Positions 1 to 9,589 of a DNA stretch of 56,508 nucleotides are shown piece after piece. Within the stretch, counting starts at the first letter, position 1. Every line of letters starts with the position of its first letter. Position numbers and translations under genes: made by a program. The notes beneath the pieces are model-generated. The model was not told where the DNA came from and made no database searches. It saw only the letters and a program-made list of their open reading frames with translations. Where the stretch lies: assembly GCA_934130235.1 (NCBI GenBank), contig CAKOXU010000002.1, positions 1 to 56,508 of the forward strand, in the 5' to 3' direction. The stretch is from an uncultured Bacilli bacterium. GTDB taxonomy: Bacteria; Bacillota_I; Bacilli_A; RF39; UBA660.

Positions 1-105
1 TCCTTATATAATTTATTCAATATTTGTATTGGCTTGTCAATTTTTCTTAAAATTTTCGTGTCCTAATTCTTGACATAAATCCAAAATAACTTGTTTTATT
101 ATAAG

Positions 106-131
106 AAGAATTATTTAGCTTGATAATTCTT
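106..131 (-). terminator. Hairpin at the end of the VanZ-RDD gene
   Basis: A 9-bp inverted repeat (AAGAATTAT / ATAATTCTT) with an 8-nt loop overlaps the stop codon at 115. It is followed on the minus strand by a T-rich but interrupted tract, so it is a weak intrinsic terminator closing the Bce operon. The remaining bases to the window edge (1-105) show no gene. Confidence 0.5.
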
Positions 132-1224
132 TTATTGTACTAACATATTCCACTTTGGAATATTTATCGTAATAAGCTTTTGATGTTCTTAATATATGAA
201 TTGTATTTATTAAATAGAAAATTAATAGTGTTAAAGCTATTTCTACAAATATAAATATGCTTATATATGTATTTATATTAAAGTTTGGATATATTTTAAT
301 CATAAACATTACTATTAAATACACTACTCCAAAATAGTTTAAATAAGTAAGTACTGTTTTTATTATTAATCTAATAAAAGTATGATTAGGAAACCGTAAT
401 TTAATATTTAAGAATTTTCCTGCACATGTATATCCATTAAATATATATGGTATTAGTACAAAATATATTGTAGATGTTGATATTATTAATATACTACTAA
501 TTTTAGTTTTAATTATTATTTCTAATACTATTATTATACTTATATATATAAATGTATCTAAAGTATAAAGCGTTATTCTTCTTAAACCTGATACTTTTGT
601 ACCAGCTTTTATAGAATTCTTATCAATTGTATCTCTTGTAGGAAGTGCTTTTTTAAATATACCCATTATATAGAATCCTAGTATACCACCTGCTGTATTT
701 AATATTAAATCATCTATATCAAAGAGTCTATATGGTCTTGGATATATAAAATATAATCCTGTAAGCTGTGTTATTTCAAAGAACAAAGATAACAAAAAGG
801 TAAATATTATTGTATGTCTTAAATCACATTTATAATAATATCTTAAATACATACCAAAAGGTATTGTCATTAGTATATTAAAAAATACTACATACACACA
901 AGATTCAGTTAAAGCCCTCAAATAAGTTGATGGTGCTGATATATTAAACGATGTTTCTTTTATTATATCAGTTATAAAGCTAAATGGTATTAAATTCATT
1001 ATTGGGCCTGTCATATGTGATACTTCTTCTATATCTGGTAATGGAAGTATTACTAAAAAATATATTATTAATAAATAAAGTACAAATGAGTATACAATCA
1101 ATGTTCTTAATTTATTTACAGAACCATATCTATGATATTCAATTAATATAAATGGTATTGTTAAAAGAAAAGCAATTACTGGAAAGAATACTAATGCATT
1201 TTTTATTACTTCTATATAACTCAT
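115..1224 (-). CDS. VanZ-family membrane protein fused to an RDD domain
   Basis: This 369-residue membrane protein has two parts. Residues about 1-195 match the VanZ family: several membrane helices, an early NLIPF motif, and the typical DIDDLILNTAGGILG signature near residue 175. Residues about 212-350 look like an RDD domain, with more membrane helices. VanZ proteins are linked to glycopeptide (teicoplanin) resistance, and RDD domains occur in membrane transport proteins; the activity of the fusion is unknown. Its start overlaps the stop of the BceB-like permease, so it is translated as the last gene of the peptide-resistance operon. That position suggests an auxiliary role in envelope defence (inference). 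Confidence 0.8.
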   Translation of the reverse strand: MSYIEVIKNALVFFPVIAFLLTIPFILIEYHRYGSVNKLRTLIVYSFVLYLLIIYFLVILPLPDIEEVSHMTGPIMNLIPFSFITDIIKETSFNISAPSTYLRALTESCVYVVFFNILMTIPFGMYLRYYYKCDLRHTIIFTFLLSLFFEITQLTGLYFIYPRPYRLFDIDDLILNTAGGILGFYIMGIFKKALPTRDTIDKNSIKAGTKVSGLRRITLYTLDTFIYISIIIVLEIIIKTKISSILIISTSTIYFVLIPYIFNGYTCAGKFLNIKLRFPNHTFIRLIIKTVLTYLNYFGVVYLIVMFMIKIYPNFNINTYISIFIFVEIALTLLIFYLINTIHILRTSKAYYDKYSKVEYVSTIKELSS

Positions 1225-3266
1225 TATCGTTCCTTTATAATTGCTTTACTACTTAAGTAAGTTAATATAAAATACCCACCATATATAAATATCAAGAACA
1301 ACATTGTTGTTAAAACTGACGAAAGTAATTTTTCTTTACCAAATGTTTCTAGAATAAGAATGCTGAATCTTATTCCAAATATTGAATGTATTATAGCAAG
1401 TATAAGTGGAAACATAAAGAATATACCTATTTGTCTAAAAAGTGCCTTATTTATTAATCTTTCATCTGCTCCTAATTTCCTTAACATATTATATCTTTCT
1501 TTATTATCTGTTGATTCAGATAATTGTTTTAAAGCAAGTATAGCTGCAGACGATATTAAAAATATTATTCCTAAATAAAGTCCTATAAATGTTACAATTA
1601 CACCTATTCCAACTGAAGCATTAATAACGTCTATTTTTGTATTTATAATTGTATAAGTATTGTTAGATGAATTTATTGTAGAAACAAGCTCTTCATCTAA
1701 TAATTTTTTCTCTTCTATTTTATTTGATTTATAATTAGCCACTAATATTTCTCTATATAAATCAGCTTCATTAACTACATTGTCCGGAACTATTACTATT
1801 CCTGAATTAGAGTAATTAGCTCCTATATCTATAAACCCTTCTTTACACTCATTATACTTAGGTTTTAATGTATAACCATTAATATTTAGTTTTGTTTTAG
1901 CTTTTAAACTTATATTTCTAATTTTTACAATTGTACCATAATCAGCTATTATCATGTATTCATTATTCTTCAAACTATATGTTTCTTTGTTATAATACTT
2001 AGCTAATTTATTGTAATCACTTATTTTTATATATGTTTCTTGTGCTTTTGTATTTAATCCATACACTTTTTCTATATATCTTGACTTTGATCCAAATGTA
2101 TCAGCCATTGTAAAATCTTCTCTTCTATAGGCATTAATTGAAACGCTATCTTTAAAATAATCATTTAAATCTATTCCAATATTTTTTAAAGATTTTTCAA
2201 TTGATATTTGTGAATCTATTGTCAATTCGTTATTACCGGTATCTTCATATGCTATATTCCTTGATTTCGAGAATTCTACATCTACAGGAGCTAATTTATT
2301 TATATTTGCAGTCATAGAATTTTTCATTGATAATGATGCAGATAAAACGCATATTGTTATGAATAACATTAAGCATATTACAGTCATAGATAATACTGTG
2401 GTACTAATTTTACTACTTAATTGTCTAAGAGTAAAACTATTTAATCCACGATAATATATTTTTTTTAATGACATAAATATTCTAAGTAAAAGCCCTGACA
2501 ATGAGAAGAATATTAAAAACGTCGATAGAGCTCCAAGAGCTATAGGGATAAGTATTTCTTGTGGAGTATTTAGTTTACTTATACCATCTGTAACTAAGTA
2601 ATATGCAACTGAAAGTAAAATGACAGATATTATAAATAATATAGTACAAACATAGGGATTTTTAAGCTTTATTTTTTCTTCTCTTTTGTTATAAGAAAGC
2701 AAACTTATAAGTTTTACTTTACTTATATTAACTGTATTAAATATCATCACAAGTAAATACATAATACTAAAATATATTAGTGTTTTAATACAAGCTGAAT
2801 TTGAAAAAACAAATTTAAATTTTGTCATGTCAGCATCAAACATATTAGCGACTATTATACTCATAAATTGTGATAAAAATACGCCCAAGCATAAACCCAC
2901 ACATAATGATATAAGACCTATAAATATTGTTTCTAAAAACAATATAAACGATATTTTTCTTTTACTCATTCCAAGTGTTAAATATATTCCAAATTCTTTA
3001 TTCCTTCTTTTAATTAAAAATCTTGAAGCATATATAATTAGACATCCTAATATAATTGATACAAAAACACTTACTCCGGATAATATATTTATCATAAGAC
3101 CTATTACTTCATGTGTAGAAGATGATACTTCTAACATAGCTGTTTGGCTGTCCATAGAGTTAAAAACATAAAATATAGATACACCTAATATAAGTGTAAA
3201 AAAATATATAGTATAATCTTTGATGCTTTTAGATATATTTTTTAATGATAACTTACAAAGCATCAT
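1224..3266 (-). CDS. BceB/FtsX-type ABC transporter permease
   Basis: A 680-residue permease of the Bce (bacitracin/antimicrobial-peptide) type. It shows an FtsX-like core near residues 55-190 with the short motif KRRNKEFGIYLTLGMSKRK, about ten membrane helices, and a large extracellular segment between about residues 320 and 540, where family members contact peptide antibiotics or their lipid II-cycle targets. The C-terminus carries the second FtsX-type membrane block. Its start overlaps the ATPase gene by 14 bp, and the sensor kinase and response regulator lie just upstream. In known systems such a permease both detoxifies and acts as the true sensor for the kinase. The length is close to BceB (about 650). 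Substrate unknown. Confidence 0.9.
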   Translation of the reverse strand: MMLCKLSLKNISKSIKDYTIYFFTLILGVSIFYVFNSMDSQTAMLEVSSSTHEVIGLMINILSGVSVFVSIILGCLIIYASRFLIKRRNKEFGIYLTLGMSKRKISFILFLETIFIGLISLCVGLCLGVFLSQFMSIIVANMFDADMTKFKFVFSNSACIKTLIYFSIMYLLVMIFNTVNISKVKLISLLSYNKREEKIKLKNPYVCTILFIISVILLSVAYYLVTDGISKLNTPQEILIPIALGALSTFLIFFSLSGLLLRIFMSLKKIYYRGLNSFTLRQLSSKISTTVLSMTVICLMLFITICVLSASLSMKNSMTANINKLAPVDVEFSKSRNIAYEDTGNNELTIDSQISIEKSLKNIGIDLNDYFKDSVSINAYRREDFTMADTFGSKSRYIEKVYGLNTKAQETYIKISDYNKLAKYYNKETYSLKNNEYMIIADYGTIVKIRNISLKAKTKLNINGYTLKPKYNECKEGFIDIGANYSNSGIVIVPDNVVNEADLYREILVANYKSNKIEEKKLLDEELVSTINSSNNTYTIINTKIDVINASVGIGVIVTFIGLYLGIIFLISSAAILALKQLSESTDNKERYNMLRKLGADERLINKALFRQIGIFFMFPLILAIIHSIFGIRFSILILETFGKEKLLSSVLTTMLFLIFIYGGYFILTYLSSKAIIKER

Positions 3267-4020
3267 TTAAATCACCACCAAGTAATGTTACTACATCTAT
3301 TATTTTATTAAAAAACTCTTTTCTTGTATCTTCTCCACGCATTATTTCACTAAAAATTTTGCCATCTTTAATAAAAATTACACGAGTTGAATAACTAGCT
3401 GTAAATGCATCATGTGTTACCATTAGTATTGTAGTTTTTAAATCATTATTTAAGTATTTAAATCTTTCTAGCAACATTTTAGCCGATTTAGAATCGAGTG
3501 CTCCAGTAGGTTCATCTGCAAGCACTATTTTTGGATTTGTTATTATAGCACGTGCACTTGCTACTCTTTGTTTTTGCCCTCCACTCATTTGATAAGGATA
3601 TTTATTTAAACAATCTGTTATATTTAATTTTTTAGCAACTTCTTTTACTCTACTTTCTATTTGCTTTACATTTATATTTTGTATGGATAATGCTAAAGCT
3701 ATATTTTCATATGCAGTTAATGTATCAAGTAAATTAAAATCTTGAAAAATAAATCCTAATTTTTCTCTTCTGAATTTATTTAAACTATTACCTTTTAGTT
3801 TAGTTATATCACATTCTTGTACATAAATGTGTCCAGATGTTACTTTATCAATTGTAGAAATACAGTTAAGAAGTGTTGTCTTACCACTTCCACTGGCTCC
3901 CATAATAGCGACAAATTCACCCTTTTCTACATCAAAAGAAATATTATTAATTGCTTTAGTTAAACTAGATCTATTACCATAATACTTTTCTATTTTATCT
4001 ATTTTTAAAATATTTTCCAT
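3253..4020 (-). CDS. BceA-type ABC transporter ATPase
   Basis: A 255-residue ATP-binding subunit that powers the adjacent permease. Visible motifs are Walker A GASGSGKTT near residue 40, the Q-loop FQDFNLL, the signature MSGGQKQR near residue 144, Walker B VLADEPTGALDS, and an H-loop in MVTHD. This matches the MacB/LolD/BceA class. It is preceded by a strong ribosome site (GGGAG) and an 87-bp gap from the kinase gene, the only sizeable gap in the operon. The gap holds a perfect inverted repeat that may be a response-regulator site. Family assignment is firm; the substrate is not known. Confidence 0.92.
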   Translation of the reverse strand: MENILKIDKIEKYYGNRSSLTKAINNISFDVEKGEFVAIMGASGSGKTTLLNCISTIDKVTSGHIYVQECDITKLKGNSLNKFRREKLGFIFQDFNLLDTLTAYENIALALSIQNINVKQIESRVKEVAKKLNITDCLNKYPYQMSGGQKQRVASARAIITNPKIVLADEPTGALDSKSAKMLLERFKYLNNDLKTTILMVTHDAFTASYSTRVIFIKDGKIFSEIMRGEDTRKEFFNKIIDVVTLLGGDLNDAL

Positions 4021-4084
4021 AATATTCTCCCTTCCATGTATAATTCTATTATTTTTATAATTATTTGTCGCTCTTTTAATATAA

Positions 4085-4112
4085 TTTAATATTACAATTA
4101 TGTAATATTAAA
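4085..4112. promoter_or_regulatory. Perfect 11-6-11 inverted repeat before the BceAB-like genes
   Basis: TTTAATATTAC and its exact complement are separated by six bases. The repeat overlaps the end of the kinase gene and sits about 65-92 bp upstream of the ATPase start. Bce transporter genes usually have their own promoter controlled by the cognate response regulator. This palindrome is the best candidate operator, although an mRNA hairpin is also possible. Confidence 0.45.
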
Positions 4113-5121
4113 ATTTATAATACTTATTGTTTCCAAATTTAATAATAACTGTAGTATATTTTCCTTCTTCTGATTCAATTTCAATAGTATGACCTAATTT
4201 TCTACACAGATTACTTGCTATATAAAGTCCAATACCTGTAGATTTAATTCTATTTCTACCATTAGTTCCTGTAAATGATTTTTTAAATACATTAGGAATA
4301 TCTCTTTTCGGTATACCTATACCATTATCAGTAATACATAGACTAATTTCATCCAAGGATGTAGTTGCACTTATTTTAATATAAGAATTTTTTATATTCT
4401 TTTTATATTTAATACTATTGTTAATTATTTGATTTAATATAAATTCTAACCATTTATAATCAGTATAAACGCTCAAATTGTTTAAATTTACTTCTAAATT
4501 TATCTTATTTTCTAATAAATCATCTTTATTTTTTAAAGCAATGCTAGATATTACTTTATCAAGTTTTACTTCTTTAAATACAAAATCATTTTCTGTATAA
4601 TTACTTCTTACATAATATAATATTTGATCTATATAATTATCAAGTCTCCTAATTTGTTCAGCAAATGATAAATCTAATTTATTTTTATTATTATGACACA
4701 TCAGTATTAAACTAGAAATTGGTATTTTAACCTCATGTATCCACATTTCTATATACTCTTTGAAATCTTCTATACTCTTCTCATAATCATTTACGTTTTC
4801 TATCATAGATTTATTTATATCATATAACAATTGATGCATAATTTGACCTTCATAAAATGATGGAGTCTTTATTGTCTCAATAACTAAATATTTTTTATCT
4901 AGATTTTCGGTATTCATAACAATTTCTTTATAAAAATTATTCTTCCTAACATAGTCATATATTAATATTATAAAAGTGCACAAAAGTATAATAATACTAA
5001 TAATCAATATTACAAGTGGTGGAGTTTTAAACGCCTTTAGCAATAAAGCAACTACAATATTTGTAACAAATAAAATAATAATTACAAATAATTTATCTAA
5101 AATATATCTATTTAGTTTCAT
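4108..5121 (-). CDS. BceS-type intramembrane-sensing histidine kinase
   Basis: A 337-residue kinase with two closely spaced N-terminal helices (about residues 10-57) and almost no extracellular loop, the hallmark of BceS-type kinases that sense through their transporter partner. The phospho-acceptor histidine is in WIHEVKIPISS near residue 130. The HATPase domain shows an N-box (NQIINNSIKYK), a G1 box (CITDNGIGIP) and a late G-box (STGIGLYIA). Its ATG overlaps the response-regulator stop as ATGA, so the two are translationally coupled. It is expected to phosphorylate the regulator when the adjacent transporter meets a peptide antibiotic. Confidence 0.92.
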   Translation of the reverse strand: MKLNRYILDKLFVIIILFVTNIVVALLLKAFKTPPLVILIISIIILLCTFIILIYDYVRKNNFYKEIVMNTENLDKKYLVIETIKTPSFYEGQIMHQLLYDINKSMIENVNDYEKSIEDFKEYIEMWIHEVKIPISSLILMCHNNKNKLDLSFAEQIRRLDNYIDQILYYVRSNYTENDFVFKEVKLDKVISSIALKNKDDLLENKINLEVNLNNLSVYTDYKWLEFILNQIINNSIKYKKNIKNSYIKISATTSLDEISLCITDNGIGIPKRDIPNVFKKSFTGTNGRNRIKSTGIGLYIASNLCRKLGHTIEIESEEGKYTTVIIKFGNNKYYKF

Positions 5122-5780
5122 TTTAATATATACCCTTGATTCTTTCTTGTTTCTATAATATCACCATATCCAAAACTCGACAATTTTCTTCTTAATCTAC
5201 TAATATTTACTGTAAGTGCATTATCGTTTATATACTCTTCATTATCCCACAGTATAGTCATAAGTTCATCACGTGTAACTATTCTATCTTTATTATTTAA
5301 AAGATATGAAAAAATTATCATTTCATTTTTCGTAAGATCAATAACTATATCATCTTTTTTTAATATTGACTTTGATAAATATATAGTTAAATCTAAATAA
5401 TTGATTGTATCACAAGTTTGCTCTAATCTTTTAAATATATTTTGTATTCTCAAAAGAAGTATTGTTGGATTATATGGTTTTGTTATATAATCGTCCGCAC
5501 CATATGACATTGATAAAACTTCATCTATTTCACTCGATTTACTTGTAAGCATTATAACTGGCACATTAGATTCTTTTCTTATATTTTTAAGTAAACTCTC
5601 ACCATTTATATTAGGTATATTAATATCCATAAGTATTAAATCCGCACCGCTTTTTGATATTTCGGTCATAGAATTATCAAAATCAGTTAAAACAAGTACT
5701 TCATATCCATCATGGACTAATATCTCCTTTAATTCGTTTACTATTGTTTTTTCATCTTCTACAATTAATATTTTTTTCAT
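5118..5780 (-). CDS. BceR-type OmpR-family response regulator
   Basis: A 220-residue regulator with a receiver domain (residues 1-115) and an OmpR/PhoB winged helix (about 128-220). The acceptor aspartate is in LILMDINIPN near residue 52, with acidic EDE near residue 8 and the conserved lysine in DDYITKPYN near residue 102. It is the first gene of the Bce-like operon. Its promoter has an extended -10 (TGATACAAT at about 5801), and the strong site GGAGGTG precedes the ATG. It probably activates the transporter genes downstream. Confidence 0.92.
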   Translation of the reverse strand: MKKILIVEDEKTIVNELKEILVHDGYEVLVLTDFDNSMTEISKSGADLILMDINIPNINGESLLKNIRKESNVPVIMLTSKSSEIDEVLSMSYGADDYITKPYNPTILLLRIQNIFKRLEQTCDTINYLDLTIYLSKSILKKDDIVIDLTKNEMIIFSYLLNNKDRIVTRDELMTILWDNEEYINDNALTVNISRLRRKLSSFGYGDIIETRKNQGYILK

Positions 5781-5813
5781 AATACACCTCCACTTTATTG
5801 TATCACATTTATT

Positions 5814-5845
5814 AAAAGCAGGAGAATACTATTCTTCTGCTTTTT
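5814..5845 (-). terminator. Terminator of the TetR-Lia-ABC operon
   Basis: A long imperfect stem (AAAAGCAG, one mismatch, AGAATA / TATTCT, CTGCTTTT) overlaps the last codons and stop of the permease gene at 5844. It separates that operon from the bceR-like promoter. Confidence 0.7.
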
Positions 5846-7445
5846 AAACGTTTATATTTTTATAATCTTTTATACCTTTTTGCATTAAAATATAATATAA
5901 AACTAATGAAATAATAGTAATGATTATTAAATGAATAGTTATAAGTATATGAATATCAACAGTGTCATAAAAATGAGTCAATCCAAAAATACTAATTAGA
6001 AACACTCCTAATCCAACAAATACTGATATAGTAGAACTCATACTTTGCTTTACAATTTCTGTATCATTAGTAGCATTCATCTTTGGATATTTCAAATTAA
6101 CTAATAAACCTAATACCGCGCTAAAAAAGATTGTTATTACTCCTATAAGTAGTATTACTACTACATAGAATATGCTAGGCTTAAAAACTATAAAATATAT
6201 TAATTCTCCTATTAATATAAAAGGCAATTCTATAACAAATGGGTAAATTACTTTTGAGTTTAATATATCCTTATACTCTATAGGTAAACTTTTTGTAATA
6301 TTCATAGTTCTTCCTTCTAGTGATATGGACGATGATGTAATAGATGTCATTGAAGTCGAGAAAAATATTAACCCATAATATAAAAGTTGAATAGGTGCGC
6401 TATTATTTAATCCATATCCTGAAAGCAAATTTTCAAATACTCCTCTACCCTTTATGCATAATAATAAAGATACAATAAGACTTAAAAAAAGTCCAAAAGA
6501 TGTATTTAATATATATACAGGTGAAGATATATATCTTTTCAACTCTTTTATAATTAAAGACTTAATTGGTTTATTTGATTTAAAAGAAGTTCTTTTTATT
6601 TTTTTATTCTTTACTATATTTCCTTTAGAGTCAGAAATAATCTTAAAATAATATTTAGATCCTATAAATATAAACAGTAAAAGCGGTAAAACATTTATAA
6701 GTACTAATTTAATCAATACAACTAAATCAAATTTATTAATTAAACTAATATAAGCACCTATAGGATAATATATTTTTATTAATACATCATTTATATCTGT
6801 AGCTTTTAAAACTATATTATCTATAAATGAATCTAACTTACTACTTATAAAAAATATAAGTAATAATACTACAATAGAAAGTATAGTTTGTACTATTTTT
6901 TTATAGCTAGCTTTACTTGAAAGCGTTTTAACTATATATCCTAAAAAACTAGATATAACAGTTGGTATTATTGGTATCAAGAATGTCATCAATAGTGAAA
7001 TAAAGTAAAAATCTATTGATGGTTTTTCATAATAAATATAAGCTACAAAAGCAGGTAATAAGAACATCAAATTATATATATACTCAAATAATAACAATTT
7101 AAATATTCTAATAAATAAAATATTTGATTTTTTTATAGGTAAAGAGAACAATAAATCATTATCACGTGCTTCAAATAATATTCCTTGAGATTTATATATT
7201 CCTTGTATAAATGTGAATATACTAACGATTGCTATAAACATAGAAAGTACTACATAGGTTAATTTAAACGTATATAATTTTTCACTTATCATAAATGCAT
7301 ATGAGCCTATTGATATACATACCAATAAAAATAATAATATAGGAAATAGTATTTTTTTATATTTACTAGAATTATTTTTAACTGTATATGCAAACATATT
7401 CATATCTTGACTAAGTACAGCTTTAAATAGTGAGAACGTTTTCAT
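5844..7445 (-). CDS. ABC-2-like exporter permease
   Basis: A 533-residue integral membrane protein with about twelve hydrophobic segments and no cytoplasmic catalytic domain. It follows an ABC ATPase with a 1-bp overlap, so the two make an exporter. The sequence resembles large putative ABC exporter permeases of Gram-positive bacteria, but no substrate-specific motif can be read. Because TetR, LiaF-like and DUF4097 genes share the operon, a role in cell-envelope stress or export of a membrane-active compound is likely (inference). Confidence 0.75.
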   Translation of the reverse strand: MKTFSLFKAVLSQDMNMFAYTVKNNSSKYKKILFPILLFLLVCISIGSYAFMISEKLYTFKLTYVVLSMFIAIVSIFTFIQGIYKSQGILFEARDNDLLFSLPIKKSNILFIRIFKLLLFEYIYNLMFLLPAFVAYIYYEKPSIDFYFISLLMTFLIPIIPTVISSFLGYIVKTLSSKASYKKIVQTILSIVVLLLIFFISSKLDSFIDNIVLKATDINDVLIKIYYPIGAYISLINKFDLVVLIKLVLINVLPLLLFIFIGSKYYFKIISDSKGNIVKNKKIKRTSFKSNKPIKSLIIKELKRYISSPVYILNTSFGLFLSLIVSLLLCIKGRGVFENLLSGYGLNNSAPIQLLYYGLIFFSTSMTSITSSSISLEGRTMNITKSLPIEYKDILNSKVIYPFVIELPFILIGELIYFIVFKPSIFYVVVILLIGVITIFFSAVLGLLVNLKYPKMNATNDTEIVKQSMSSTISVFVGLGVFLISIFGLTHFYDTVDIHILITIHLIIITIISLVLYYILMQKGIKDYKNINV

Positions 7446-8158
7446 TATTTGTTTTCCTCTAATTCAAGAAATACTTGTTCTAATGATTCATCGCCTTTTA
7501 CATCATTCATTGTACCAATACTTATTAATTTACCCTGTTTTATAATAGCTACTCTATTACATAATTTTTCAGCCACATCTAATATATGTGTGGAAAAGAA
7601 TATTGTCTTTCCTTGTTTTGTCATCTCATGCATTAACTCTTTCATATCATATATAGCTTTTGGATCTAATCCTACAAATGGTTCATCCATTATAAGTACT
7701 TTAGGATCGTGGGAAAGCGCCGCTATTAAAGCAGTCTTTTGCTTCATACCATGAGAAAAGCTAGAAATATCATCGCTTAATTTATTTTCCATATTAAACA
7801 TCTTTGAATATTTTAATATATTTTCTTTTCTAACGGATTCAGATATATTATACATATCACATACAAAATTTATAAAATCTATAGCCTTCATATTTTCATA
7901 CAAATCAGGATTATCTGGTACATATGCCATATCCATTTTACATAAGACAGGATCATTTTTTATAGAATTACCATTTATTAAAATATCCCCTTGTTCAAAA
8001 TCTAATATTCCTACTATAGATTTAATCATAGTAGTTTTTCCTGCACCATTATGTCCAATGAATGCAAATATTTCACCATCATTTACATTAAAGCTAATAT
8101 TATCAATAGCTCGCTTATCTTTATTATAAGACTTCACAACGTTTTTAATTTCTATCAT
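7445..8158 (-). CDS. ABC transporter ATPase (drug/envelope exporter type)
   Basis: A 237-residue ATP-binding protein with Walker A GHNGAGKTT near residue 36, a signature written SHGMKQK near residue 135, Walker B VLIMDEPFVGLDP and an H-loop in FFSTHILD. The sequence is of the ABC-2 exporter class (CcmA-like). It directly precedes its permease gene and follows the DUF4097 gene with no gap. It energises the permease at 5844-7445; the substrate cannot be told from sequence. Confidence 0.88.
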   Translation of the reverse strand: MIEIKNVVKSYNKDKRAIDNISFNVNDGEIFAFIGHNGAGKTTMIKSIVGILDFEQGDILINGNSIKNDPVLCKMDMAYVPDNPDLYENMKAIDFINFVCDMYNISESVRKENILKYSKMFNMENKLSDDISSFSHGMKQKTALIAALSHDPKVLIMDEPFVGLDPKAIYDMKELMHEMTKQGKTIFFSTHILDVAEKLCNRVAIIKQGKLISIGTMNDVKGDESLEQVFLELEENK

Positions 8159-8950
8159 TTATTCACTCCTAAAATTTATTTCTATTTTTCCTACTCCACC
8201 ATCTATATTTATAAGATTTCTTCCACTTCCATAAATAGCATCACTGCTAACTTTTTCATTATCTATTACATTTTTACCTACACAGCCATCTAATTTTATT
8301 TTATAATCATTTTTATTTCCAAATAGATTTAATTCTAATGATCCTACATTAGCATCTATTTCGTTTCTACCAGTAAGAGTAGTATTTATAATAGCTTTTC
8401 CTACACCCATATCAAAATCTAAATTTGATATATCTGATGAAGCTATTTCTAATTTTCCTACACCAGTTTCTATAGATGTATTATTTGATTTTAAGTACTT
8501 TATAAAAGTCGATCCTTTGCCTAAATCTAAATCTAATTCATTAGAAATGATACTATCTATCTCCAATTTCCCTACATTAGTATTTATTGATACTTCATCA
8601 AATTCATAATCCTTAGGGATATAAATAGTTAAATCACTTGATCTAAGATTAAGTAATTTATTTTTTTCCTTAATAACTAACTCTGATCCATTATTTTTAC
8701 AAATTGTGTTTTCAGAAGTCGAATCTATTGAAAAAGTTTCACCGTCTTTTATAGTAATATTAGTATTAACAACATCAATATCCAAACTATTTACATTATT
8801 GTAGTTACATTTATTACTACCACTATTATGTATTCCAAATATACTACCTAAAGATGATATGCCTAATATTACTATACTTAGTATAGTAATAATTAAAAAT
8901 ATTGCAAGACATACAGCCAAATACTTAATTAATTTTTGAGTTGAAGTCAT
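8159..8950 (-). CDS. Membrane-anchored DUF4097 beta-repeat protein
   Basis: A 263-residue protein with one N-terminal membrane helix (residues about 10-35) and an extracellular beta-rich domain. The domain contains regular repeats such as VGKLEI, GVGKLEI, GVGKAII, VGSLEL and GVGKIEI, typical of the DUF4097 beta-helix seen in LiaG-like proteins. There are no catalytic motifs. It overlaps the LiaF-like gene as ATGA. Such proteins commonly sit in LiaFSR-type or PadR/TetR-controlled envelope-stress operons; the molecular role is unknown. Confidence 0.78.
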   Translation of the reverse strand: MTSTQKLIKYLAVCLAIFLIITILSIVILGISSLGSIFGIHNSGSNKCNYNNVNSLDIDVVNTNITIKDGETFSIDSTSENTICKNNGSELVIKEKNKLLNLRSSDLTIYIPKDYEFDEVSINTNVGKLEIDSIISNELDLDLGKGSTFIKYLKSNNTSIETGVGKLEIASSDISNLDFDMGVGKAIINTTLTGRNEIDANVGSLELNLFGNKNDYKIKLDGCVGKNVIDNEKVSSDAIYGSGRNLINIDGGVGKIEINFRSE

Positions 8951-9588
8951 TTAATATTCACACCTCCAAATAAACATGTACAATTTATATAAATTGTATA
9001 CTTACCATTTCCTTTATACTTGTTATTTACGCCACCAAATATCGGAGTAGACTTTACTTTAACATTTACTCCTTCTTTTAATGTTATGTCTATTCCACCA
9101 AATATACTACTCGCATTAATTATTATATCCTTTTTTATATCTGAATCGCTTAGGTCATACTTAACTGATCCAAATACAGCTGTTAAATCAGCTCCTTCAA
9201 ATAAATCTTTTACTTTAATTATTTCTTCACCAAAAGTTGCACATATTTCTTTATTGTTTTTATCACTTATATTTATCTTTTCAACTTTATTATCTTTAAA
9301 TATAAATGATAATCCAATTACAACTAAAATTACTGGCAACATTAGTTTCCAAATTATACTGAAACTTAATATATTTTGACAGCTTAGAAGTAATAAAATT
9401 CCTATTGTAAGCCCTATTATACTTCCTGTTTTTGAAGTACTATTAAAAAGCCCTACAAACGACGGTATAATTATAAACAAAGTCCACCATCCATTAAAAA
9501 ACAAATTAATATTAACTATGTCAAATGAATTTAATCCTATAATAACTCCTATAAATATAATTATTAATCCTAATATATAATTTTTCAT
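8947..9588 (-). CDS. LiaF-like cell-envelope response protein
   Basis: A 213-residue protein with four N-terminal membrane helices (up to about residue 100) and a C-terminal LiaF-type beta domain with repeated IFGGI/FGSV/FGGVN motifs. LiaF in Bacillus inhibits the LiaRS system; here no LiaRS lies beside it, but a TetR regulator does. The chosen start is the ATG at 9588 behind GGGTGAT, not the GTG nine bases upstream, because the ATG has the better spacing. The gene begins two bases after the tetR stop. Confidence 0.75.
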   Translation of the reverse strand: MKNYILGLIIIFIGVIIGLNSFDIVNINLFFNGWWTLFIIIPSFVGLFNSTSKTGSIIGLTIGILLLLSCQNILSFSIIWKLMLPVILVVIGLSFIFKDNKVEKINISDKNNKEICATFGEEIIKVKDLFEGADLTAVFGSVKYDLSDSDIKKDIIINASSIFGGIDITLKEGVNVKVKSTPIFGGVNNKYKGNGKYTIYINCTCLFGGVNIK

Positions 9589-9589
9589 A

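Noticed and set aside
1..105. Promoter-like TTGACA near position 74
   Set aside because: No -10 at proper spacing on the plus strand and no gene to serve inside the window.
1360..1578. Plus-strand reading frames opposite long minus-strand genes (for example 1360-1578, 7449-7754, 41650-42021)
   Set aside because: They lie entirely within well-supported genes, lack ribosome sites and show no recognisable protein pattern; they are shadows of AT-rich coding sequence.
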